Source: an uncultured Shinella sp.
Lineage (GTDB): Bacteria; Pseudomonadota; Alphaproteobacteria; Rhizobiales; Rhizobiaceae
Assembly: GCF_946479415.1 (NCBI RefSeq)
Contig: NZ_CAMLFY010000202.1
Coordinates: 1 to 5,011, forward strand
Direction of reading: 5' to 3'
Length of the DNA stretch: 5,011 nucleotides
The position numbers and the translations under genes are program-made. Each line of letters opens with the position of its first letter. Positions within the stretch are counted from its first letter, which is position 1. Positions 1-5,011 of this stretch are shown here, piece by piece. The notes beneath the pieces were generated by a model. The model saw only the letters and a program-made list of their open reading frames with translations. It did not search any database and was not told the origin of the DNA.

Positions 1-8
1 CACATCCA

Positions 9-45
9 ATCTCCCCCCCTTTGGGGGGGAGATGCCCGGCAGGGC
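9..45. repeat. GC-rich palindromic intergenic repeat (rhizobial type)
   Basis: An 11-base arm ATCTCCCCCCC (9-19) and its exact complement GGGGGGGAGAT (23-33) flank a TTT loop, giving a perfect 11-bp stem. A second small stem follows directly, GCCC (34-37) with GGGC (42-45). A third, imperfect stem may be formed by GTGAGCA (53-59) with TGC-TT-TCAC (66-74). Multi-palindrome elements with a C-run/G-run stem followed by GCCCGGCAGGGC are, from memory, common between genes in rhizobial genomes and resemble the RIME class, but I cannot assign the family. The element may begin before the window. No T-run follows on the + strand, so it is not an obvious intrinsic terminator for an upstream + strand gene. 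Confidence 0.7.
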
Positions 46-99
46 AGAGGGGGTGAGCACCGGGATGCTTTCACCGCTGTTTTTTGCCTCCCCGATTGA

Positions 100-117
100 C
101 TGTCACAGTTCTGTCGT
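100..117 (+). promoter_or_regulatory. Probable Pho box (PhoB operator) upstream of ppk1
   Basis: Two 7-base direct repeats, CTGTCAC (100-106) and CTGTCGT (111-117), are separated by the 4-base AT-rich spacer AGTT. This matches the PhoB operator layout (CTGTCAT, 4 bases, CTGTCAT; 11-bp period), with 6 of 7 matches in each half. A third, degenerate repeat CTGCGCT (122-128) lies exactly 11 bases further on, after the spacer CAAA. The box ends 77 bases before the chosen ppk1 start. PhoB normally replaces the -35 contact. I see no convincing -10; TAGAAA near 147-152 is only a weak candidate. Control of ppk by PhoB is known in other proteobacteria, and for this genome it is inferred. Confidence 0.7.
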
Positions 118-180
118 CAAACTGCGCTAAGCGCTTCGGAAAAAAGTAGAAATCGTTTCCGTCATTTGTGGACGGCAGGC

Positions 181-188
181 AGGGCGGA
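181..188 (+). promoter_or_regulatory. Ribosome binding site deciding the ppk1 start
   Basis: The purine-rich AGGGCGGA ends six bases before the ATG at 195, at normal Shine-Dalgarno spacing. The earlier in-frame GTG at 168 is preceded by a pyrimidine-rich stretch with no such element. This favours ATG 195. Confidence 0.6.
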
Positions 189-194
189 CTTCTC

Positions 195-2408
195 ATGGAC
201 ACGGGCAACCCGGACCTTTCTCCCGAAAAAACCACCGAGAGTGCGCAGCCGCAAGCGCCCGGCATCGATGTCGAAGCCCTGATGGCGAGCCCCGAGCGCT
301 TCATCAACCGCGAATTCTCCTGGCTGCAATTCAACCGCCGCGTCCTCGAAGAAACGCTGAACACCGCCCATCCGCTGCTCGAGCGCGTGCGCTTCCTGTC
401 GATCTCCGCCGCCAACCTCGATGAATTCTTCATGGTGCGCGTCGCTGGTCTCGAAGGCCAAGTGCGTCAGGGCATCGCGATCCGCAGCCCCGACGGCAAG
501 ACCTCCGCCGAACAGCTCGACGACATCCTGAAGGAGATCGACAATCTCCAGATGGAGCAGCAGGCCTCGCTTGCCGTGCTCCAGCAGTATCTCGCCAAGG
601 AAGATATCCTGATCGTCCGCCCCACGGCGCTCACCAGCGACGACAAGGTCTGGCTGCAGCAGGAATTCACCCAGTCGATCTTCCCGGTGCTGACGCCGCT
701 CTCCATCGATCCGGCGCACCCGTTCCCGTTCATCCCGAATCTCGGCTTCTCGATCGGTCTTCAGCTCGACAGCACGATGGGCAAGGAGCCGATGACGGCG
801 CTCTTGCGTCTGCCCGTCGCGCTTGACCGCTTCATCCGCCTGCCGGATGCCAAGGGCGCGATCCGCTACATCACGCTTGAGGATGCCGTCGGCCTTTTCA
901 TCGGCAAACTCTTCCCCGGCTATATCGTGCGCGGCTCGGGCACGTTCCGCATCATCAGAGACAGCGATATCGAAGTGGAGGAAGAGGCCGAAGATCTCGT
1001 GCGCTTCTTCGAGACGGCACTGAAGCGCCGCCGCCGCGGTTCGGTGATCCGTATCGAAACCGATTCCGAAATGCCGGAATCGCTGCGCCGCTTCGTGGTC
1101 GGCGAGCTTGGAGTGCCGGACAATCGCGTCGCCGTTCTGCCCGGCCTGCTTGCTCTCAATACGCTTTCGGAAATCACCAAGGCGCCGCGCAACGATCTCC
1201 GGTTCGAGCCCTACAATGCCCGATTTCCCGAGCGTGTCCGCGAGCACGCCGGAGACTGCTTCGCCGCTATCCGCGAAAAGGACATGGTCGTCCACCACCC
1301 CTACGAAAGCTTCGACGTGGTGGTCCAGTTCCTTCTCCAGGCTGCGCGCGATCCTGACGTTCTGGCGATAAAGCAGACGCTCTACCGCACCTCGAACGAC
1401 AGCCCCATCGTGCGCGCGCTGATCGACGCCGCCGAAGCCGGCAAGTCGGTGACGGCGCTGGTCGAACTCAAGGCTCGCTTCGATGAAGAGGCCAACATCC
1501 GCTGGGCGCGCGACCTCGAGCGCGCCGGCGTGCAGGTCGTCTTCGGCTTCATCGAACTCAAGACCCATGCCAAGATGTCGATGGTGGTGCGCCGCGAGGA
1601 GGGCAAGCTTCGCACCTATTGCCACCTCGGCACCGGCAACTATCACCCGGTCACGGCGAAGATCTATACGGACCTGTCCTTCTTCACCTGCAACCCGACC
1701 ATCGCCAGCGACATGGCGAACATTTTCAACTTCATCACCGGTTACGGCGAGCCCGAAGCCGGCATGAAGCTCGCCTTCTCGCCCTATACGCTGCGCCCGC
1801 GTATCCTGCGTCACATCGACGAGGAGATCGCGCATGCCAAGAACGGCGCGCCGGCGGCGATCTGGATGAAGATGAATTCACTTGTCGATCCCGAAACGAT
1901 CGACGCGCTTTATCGAGCGAGCCAGGCCGGCGTGGATGTCGATCTCGTGGTGCGCGGCATCTGCTGCCTGCGTCCGCAAGTGCCCGGCCTGTCGGACAAT
2001 ATCCGTGTCAAATCGATCGTCGGCCGCTTCCTGGAACACTCCCGCATCTTCTGCTTCGGCAATGGCCACGGGCTTCCCTCCGACAAGGCGCTGGTCTATA
2101 TAGGCTCCGCGGACATGATGCCGCGAAACCTGGACCGGCGGGTCGAGACACTCGTGCCTCTGATCAACCGGACTGTGCATGAGCAGGTTCTCTCGCAGAT
2201 CATGTTGGGCAATCTCATCGATAACCAGCAGAGCTACGAGATTCTTGCGGACGGAACGTCCCGGCGCATGGAAGTGCAGCCCGGTGCCGAGCCGTTCAAC
2301 GCTCAGCACTACTTCATGACCAATCCCAGCCTGTCGGGCCGGGGTGAAGCCCTGAAGTCCAGCGCACCGAAGGCGATCGCAGGCTGGCAAGGCCGCCGGA
2401 AGAAATAA
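195..2408 (+). CDS. ppk: Polyphosphate kinase 1 (PPK1), EC 2.7.4.1
   Basis: PPK1 reversibly transfers the ATP gamma-phosphate onto inorganic polyphosphate and is usually membrane-associated. From ATG 195 the product is 737 residues, slightly longer than E. coli PPK. The N domain opens with [15 protein letters not shown] near residues 36-51, then the head domain (roughly 145-345) and the two phospholipase D-like C domains. Catalytic residues are all present: His458 in KTHAK (phosphohistidine, E. coli His435), His477 in HLGTGN (E. coli His454), His615 in EHSRIF (E. coli His592), Arg398 in TLYRT (E. coli Arg375) and Arg428 in LKARFDEE (E. coli Arg405). All are offset by exactly 23 from the E. 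coli numbers, so the core has no net insertion or deletion. A GTG at 168 would add nine residues but lacks a ribosome binding site. A probable Pho box lies upstream, and ppx starts nine bases after the stop. The gene is intact and the identification is secure. Confidence 0.98.
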   Translation: MDTGNPDLSPEKTTESAQPQAPGIDVEALMASPERFINREFSWLQFNRRVLEETLNTAHPLLERVRFLSISAANLDEFFMVRVAGLEGQVRQGIAIRSPDGKTSAEQLDDILKEIDNLQMEQQASLAVLQQYLAKEDILIVRPTALTSDDKVWLQQEFTQSIFPVLTPLSIDPAHPFPFIPNLGFSIGLQLDSTMGKEPMTALLRLPVALDRFIRLPDAKGAIRYITLEDAVGLFIGKLFPGYIVRGSGTFRIIRDSDIEVEEEAEDLVRFFETALKRRRRGSVIRIETDSEMPESLRRFVVGELGVPDNRVAVLPGLLALNTLSEITKAPRNDLRFEPYNARFPERVREHAGDCFAAIREKDMVVHHPYESFDVVVQFLLQAARDPDVLAIKQTLYRTSNDSPIVRALIDAAEAGKSVTALVELKARFDEEANIRWARDLERAGVQVVFGFIELKTHAKMSMVVRREEGKLRTYCHLGTGNYHPVTAKIYTDLSFFTCNPTIASDMANIFNFITGYGEPEAGMKLAFSPYTLRPRILRHIDEEIAHAKNGAPAAIWMKMNSLVDPETIDALYRASQAGVDVDLVVRGICCLRPQVPGLSDNIRVKSIVGRFLEHSRIFCFGNGHGLPSDKALVYIGSADMMPRNLDRRVETLVPLINRTVHEQVLSQIMLGNLIDNQQSYEILADGTSRRMEVQPGAEPFNAQHYFMTNPSLSGRGEALKSSAPKAIAGWQGRRKK

Positions 2409-2417
2409 CGGATACGC

Positions 2418-3938
2418 ATGGTCGAGTCTGAAGCGCAGGGGCGTTTGCCTGGAATTGCCCCGGTGTCGGTCGTCGATATCGGTTCCAACTCTATACGCCT
2501 CGTCATCTACGAGGGCATGAGCCGTTCCCCGGCCATCTTGTTCAACGAAAAGGTGATGTGCGGCCTCGGCAAGGGGCTCGCCAAGACCGGCCGCATGGAC
2601 CCTGCGAGCGTCGACCGTGCGCTGGCGGCCCTGCACCGTTTCAAGGCTCTCTCCTGGCAGGCACGGACCTCCACCATGTATGCGCTGGCGACCGCCGCCG
2701 CGCGCGAGGCGGAAAACGGTCCCGATTTCATCCACCGCGCCGAGATGATCCTTGGCCAGAAGGTGCGTGTGTTAACCGGCGAGGAGGAGGCCTATTTCTC
2801 CGCACTCGGCATCGTCAGCGGCTTTGCAGATACCGACGGGATCGTCGGCGATCTCGGCGGCGGTTCGCTGGAACTGGTCGATATCGCCGGCGTGCAGGTC
2901 GGCAAGGGCATCACCTTGCCGCTCGGCGGCATCCGCCTCTCCGAAGCTTCTGGCGGTTCGGCCGCTCAGGCCCGCATCGTCGCGCGCAAATACCTGCGCA
3001 ATGCCGATCTCCTGAAGAAGGGCGCCGGCCGCGCCTTCTATGCCGTCGGCGGCACCTGGCGTGCCATCGGCGCGCTGCATATGGAAATGCAGAACTACCC
3101 GCTGCACATGATCCAGGGCTACGAACTCGGCTTCTCCGATGCCATGGATTTCCTGACGGATATCGTCACCGCCAAGGACCAGAAAGACTCCGCCTACGGC
3201 GCGATTTCCAAGAGCCGCCGCAATCTCCTGCCGTTCGGCGCCGTCGCCATGCAGGAGACGATCGCCATCATGAAGCCCTCGCGGGTCTTCTTCTCTGCCC
3301 AGGGCGTGCGCGAAGGCTATCTCTATTCGCTGCTCGCCGACCGCGAGAAGGCGCGAGACCCGTTGCTGGCCGCTGCCAGCGAGCTTGCCATCCTGCGCGC
3401 CCGCTCGCCCGAGCATGCCCGCGAGCTTGCCGCCTGGACCGGCCGTATGATGCCGCTCTTCGGCATTGCCGAAACGGAGGAGGAGCACCGCTACCGCGAG
3501 GCCGCCTGCCTGCTGGCCGATATCAGCTGGCGCGCGCACCCGGATTACCGTGGCTTGCAGGCGCTGAACCTCATCGCGCACGGCACCTTCATCGGCATCA
3601 CCCATCCCGGTCGCGCCTTCATCGCGCTGGCCAACTATTACCGGTTCGAAGGCCTGAACGACGATGCCGTCAGCAGCTCGCTCGCGGGTATCGCGACGCC
3701 GCGCCTCCGGGAGCTTGCCAAGCTCGTCGGCGGCCTGCTGCGCATCGTCTATCTTTTCTCGGCCTCCATGCCGGGCGTCGTGCCACATCTGGCGTTCCGC
3801 AAGTCGACAAGCCCGGATATCGACCTCGAACTCGTCGTGCCCGCGGATTATTCCGAACTCGCCGGCGAACGCCTCGACGGCCGTTTGCAGCAGCTTGCCA
3901 AGCTCACCGGCAAGCGGCTTGCCTTCAAGTTCCTGTAG
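2418..3938 (+). CDS. ppx: Exopolyphosphatase, Ppx/GppA family
   Basis: Ppx releases terminal phosphate from long-chain polyphosphate, opposing PPK1. Family members may also convert pppGpp to ppGpp, and sequence alone does not decide this. The 506-residue length is close to E. coli Ppx (513). The actin/Hsp70-like ATPase fold is shown by phosphate-1 motif VVDIGSNSIRLVIYE (18-32), ALATAAAREAENG (89-101), TGEEEA with acidic residues 122-124 that include the likely catalytic Glu (E. coli Glu121), phosphate-2 motif GDLGGGSLEL (Asp145) and AVGGTWRAIGAL (from 209). The C-terminal half contains a degenerate HD-like helical segment, LLADISWRAHPDYR (Asp368, His374), of the form I associate with alphaproteobacterial members. 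The ATG at 2418 is favoured because the next in-frame ATG (2518) would remove the phosphate-1 motif; only a weak CGGA precedes it. The nine-base gap after ppk suggests co-transcription and perhaps translational coupling. The gene is intact. Confidence 0.95.
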   Translation: MVESEAQGRLPGIAPVSVVDIGSNSIRLVIYEGMSRSPAILFNEKVMCGLGKGLAKTGRMDPASVDRALAALHRFKALSWQARTSTMYALATAAAREAENGPDFIHRAEMILGQKVRVLTGEEEAYFSALGIVSGFADTDGIVGDLGGGSLELVDIAGVQVGKGITLPLGGIRLSEASGGSAAQARIVARKYLRNADLLKKGAGRAFYAVGGTWRAIGALHMEMQNYPLHMIQGYELGFSDAMDFLTDIVTAKDQKDSAYGAISKSRRNLLPFGAVAMQETIAIMKPSRVFFSAQGVREGYLYSLLADREKARDPLLAAASELAILRARSPEHARELAAWTGRMMPLFGIAETEEEHRYREAACLLADISWRAHPDYRGLQALNLIAHGTFIGITHPGRAFIALANYYRFEGLNDDAVSSSLAGIATPRLRELAKLVGGLLRIVYLFSASMPGVVPHLAFRKSTSPDIDLELVVPADYSELAGERLDGRLQQLAKLTGKRLAFKFL

Positions 3939-3944
3939 AGGTGG
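3937..3944 (+). promoter_or_regulatory. Strong ribosome binding site overlapping the ppx stop codon
   Basis: AGAGGTGG begins inside the ppx TAG stop (3936-3938); its AGAGG core ends five bases before the ATG at 3947. The overlap supports translation of the third gene from the same mRNA and fixes its start. Confidence 0.65.
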
Positions 3945-3946
3945 CC

Positions 3947-4540
3947 ATGCGGAACCGCCTTGCATGGATCGTCGCAGCCAGCCTGTCGTTTGCCGGTAGC
4001 GCCATGGCGCAGGATTGGCAGGCGACCGAGCGTGTCGAGCCCTACACGGTGCAGGGAACCACGGGCCTCGAAATCTATCGGTCGATCGGTGAGCGGGGTC
4101 CAAAGCTCGGCATTGCCCGCGTCATCGCCCATACCGGCTTCAAGCTCACCTGGACGCGCAAATACGAGCGCCAGGGCGAAGCCTGCGTCATCACGGTCAA
4201 CAAGCCGAAGCTCATCATCACCTACACGCTGCCCAAGCTGAAATCGAAGCTCTCCGAGCCGCTGAAAGGCCGCTGGGACACGTTTATTGCCGGTGTCACC
4301 GCGCATGAAAAAATCCACGGCGATTTCATCAAGGACATGGTCAAGCAGATCGAGGCGATGAGCGTCGGCATGACGGTCGAGAACGACCCGAACTGCAAGA
4401 AGATCCGCCCTGCGCTCCAGGCCCGCCTTGGCGAACTCTCCGACGCCCAGCGCGCCCGCAGCCGCGATTTCGACAAGGTCGAACTGACGGACGGCGGCAA
4501 TGTGCATCAGCTGATTTTGCAGCTGGTTCATCCTAATTGA
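3947..4540 (+). CDS. Secreted DUF922-family protein, putative Zn-dependent protease
   Basis: This 197-residue protein begins with a clear signal peptide: basic n-region MRNR, a hydrophobic core to about residue 16, and a likely signal peptidase I site after AMA (cleavage between Ala21 and Gln22). It should act in the periplasm or outside the cell. The mature part contains HEKIH (His120-Glu121-Lys-Ile-His124) followed by Gly-Asp, a canonical HExxH zinc-binding and catalytic motif. Two cysteines, Cys80 and Cys150, could form a disulfide. Overall it resembles the DUF922 family, annotated as predicted secreted Zn-dependent proteases; substrate and role are not known to me. It starts eight bases after ppx behind a strong ribosome binding site, so it is very probably the third gene of the ppk-ppx operon. 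An open frame continues upstream through ppx (from 2558), but that part is an arginine-rich shadow of ppx and not a real extension. A non-catalytic zinc-binding role remains possible. Confidence 0.85.
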   Translation: MRNRLAWIVAASLSFAGSAMAQDWQATERVEPYTVQGTTGLEIYRSIGERGPKLGIARVIAHTGFKLTWTRKYERQGEACVITVNKPKLIITYTLPKLKSKLSEPLKGRWDTFIAGVTAHEKIHGDFIKDMVKQIEAMSVGMTVENDPNCKKIRPALQARLGELSDAQRARSRDFDKVELTDGGNVHQLILQLVHPN

Positions 4541-4545
4541 TACGG

Positions 4546-4558
4546 CAGGCGGTGCCTG
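4546..4558 (+). terminator. Small hairpin just after the third gene, possible weak terminator
   Basis: CAGGC (4546-4550) and GCCTG (4554-4558) form a perfect five-bp stem around a GGT loop, six bases after the stop codon. The following bases are TAACCCC, with no T-run, so it is not a typical intrinsic terminator. It may instead protect the mRNA 3' end. Confidence 0.3.
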
Positions 4559-4577
4559 TAACCCCTCGCAAGTCATG

Positions 4578-4614
4578 GTAGATTCAGCGGCCTTTCGAAA
4601 AGGGCCGGATCTAC
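4578..4614 (+). terminator. Two-part hairpin between the ppk operon and the RTX-like gene
   Basis: The outer stem is GTAGAT (4578-4583) with ATCTAC (4609-4614), perfect over six bp. An asymmetric internal loop (TCAG against G) separates it from the inner stem CGGCC (4588-4592) with GGCCG (4603-4607). The inner stem is extended by TTT (4593-4595) with AAA (4599-4601), leaving one bulged G and a CGA loop. About 14 base pairs form within 37 bases. The downstream sequence ATTCCTCGG has only isolated Ts, so this could be a factor-assisted terminator of the ppk operon or a leader structure of the next gene, whose ribosome binding site starts about seven bases later. Confidence 0.45.
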
Positions 4615-4620
4615 ATTCCT

Positions 4621-4626
4621 CGGGGG
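4621..4626 (+). promoter_or_regulatory. Ribosome binding site of the RTX-like gene
   Basis: CGGGGG lies nine bases before the ATG at 4636, an acceptable though slightly long spacing. It supports this start for the fourth gene and sits close downstream of the 4578-4614 hairpin. Confidence 0.45.
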
Positions 4627-4635
4627 TAATCTCTA

Positions 4636-5011
4636 ATGGCGACATTCACATTGAAGCCCTTGGGCGGCGTGGGCGCCGATCTCGGTGAATACGATATCAC
4701 CAGCCTTGCCGGCTATGACGACTGGCAAGGCAGTTCGACGACGGTGCGGTTTTTCGACGATCCCAGCAATTACACGCGCTTCACGGGAACTGGCATAAAA
4801 TTCTCGGCGTCGGGTAATGTGCTGACGGATATCTCGGCGGGCATCATCAATACTATGGATCTTTCGATCGGCGGCGTGAAGGTGCTGTCCGTCACGGGAT
4901 TGAACCTATCGGCCGCTCGCCTCTTCGACTTCTACCAGGCGGGCAATCCGCTTGGCGCGGTGAATTACCTCCTGAGTGGCGACGATACCATCAATGGCAC
5001 GAGCTTCAGGG
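4636..5011 (+). CDS. RTX-like calcium-binding secreted protein, N-terminal part (runs off window)
   Basis: The frame from ATG 4636 stays open to the window edge, giving 125 residues with no stop; the true length is unknown. It starts MATFTLKPLGGVGADLG. There is no basic n-region or hydrophobic core, so no Sec signal peptide, as expected for type I secretion substrates carrying a C-terminal signal. The segment is rich in Gly, Ser, Thr and Asp, with few Lys, Glu or Cys, and alternates short hydrophobic and polar stretches as in beta-rich secreted proteins. Residues 115-122 read GDDTINGT, the motif that typically begins RTX (GGxGxDxux) calcium-binding repeats; full repeats would lie beyond the edge. 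Codons such as ATA, CTA, AGT and ACT seem more frequent than in the three genes before it. A hairpin and a 95-base spacer separate it from the ppk operon, so it is probably its own unit. Confident that it is a gene, moderately confident of the family. Confidence 0.75.
   Translation, partial: MATFTLKPLGGVGADLGEYDITSLAGYDDWQGSSTTVRFFDDPSNYTRFTGTGIKFSASGNVLTDISAGIINTMDLSIGGVKVLSVTGLNLSAARLFDFYQAGNPLGAVNYLLSGDDTINGTSFR

Noticed and set aside
9..33. The C-run/G-run palindrome as an intrinsic terminator
   Set aside because: The stem is strong, but no T-run follows it on either strand; on the minus strand the bases after the stem read TGGATGTG. A repeat element fits better.
147..152. TAGAAA as the ppk -10 box
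   Set aside because: It matches the consensus poorly and lies about 30 bases after the two-repeat Pho box, farther than the usual spacing, so it is not listed as a feature.
162..1835. 557-codon open frame on the minus strand opposite ppk1
   Set aside because: It lies wholly antisense to the strongly conserved ppk1 frame, has a low-complexity Arg/His/Asp/Glu-rich translation typical of high-GC antisense frames, and shows no recognisable domain.
1878..2735. 285-codon open frame on the minus strand across the ppk/ppx junction
   Set aside because: It is the shadow of two well-supported + strand genes, with no recognisable motif and composition typical of antisense high-GC frames.
2558..3946. 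Long + strand N-terminal extension that would make the third gene a 660-residue protein
   Set aside because: The extra part is the +1-type shadow of ppx, very Arg/His/Pro rich. A strong ribosome binding site and a clean signal peptide place the true start at 3947.
2772..4103. 443-codon open frame on the minus strand opposite ppx
   Set aside because: It is antisense to ppx and the start of the third gene, with Ala/Gly/Arg/Asp-rich composition and no recognisable domain. The ppx motifs confirm the + strand reading.
3848..4645. 265-codon open frame on the minus strand opposite the DUF922 gene
   Set aside because: The + strand reading has a signal peptide, an HEKIH motif and a good ribosome binding site. 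The antisense frame has no recognisable features.

Overview
The window looks like a chromosomal segment of a rhizobial alphaproteobacterium (Rhizobium/Agrobacterium/Ensifer/Shinella type). The evidence is the high-GC codon use, the close resemblance of the PPK1 and Ppx proteins to those of that order, a GC-rich palindromic repeat of the kind common between rhizobial genes, and an RTX-like secreted protein whose N-terminal domain style I associate with rhizobia. Genus is not resolved from sequence alone.

Layout, all on the + strand. Positions 1-194 are intergenic. They hold a GC-rich palindromic repeat (9-45, perhaps extending to 74) and then a likely PhoB operator (100-117, CTGTCAC-AGTT-CTGTCGT), with a possible degenerate third half-site in phase at 122-128. 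Three tightly packed genes follow: ppk1 (195-2408), ppx/gppA-like (2418-3938) and a secreted DUF922-type putative zinc metalloprotease (3947-4540). Gaps of 9 and 8 bases, with no room for promoters or terminators, indicate one operon. A 95-base spacer (4541-4635) carries two hairpins. A fourth gene then opens at 4636 and runs off the window; it encodes a protein without a signal peptide that reaches an RTX-like GDDTINGT motif just before the edge.

How they fit together: PPK1 makes inorganic polyphosphate from ATP, and Ppx removes terminal phosphates from it (and, in many family members, from pppGpp). Putting both under one Pho box would tie polyphosphate turnover to phosphate supply. The third gene encodes an exported protein with an HEKIH zinc motif, and its role in this operon is unknown. 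The RTX-like gene is probably a separate transcription unit and a type I secretion substrate.

All PPK1 catalytic residues checked are present with spacing identical to E. coli PPK. No transposase, CRISPR array, tRNA or rRNA was seen. The points worth a second look are the Pho box, the co-transcribed secreted protease, the two-part hairpin before the RTX-like gene, and that truncated gene itself. I saw no clear evidence of a wholly new system.
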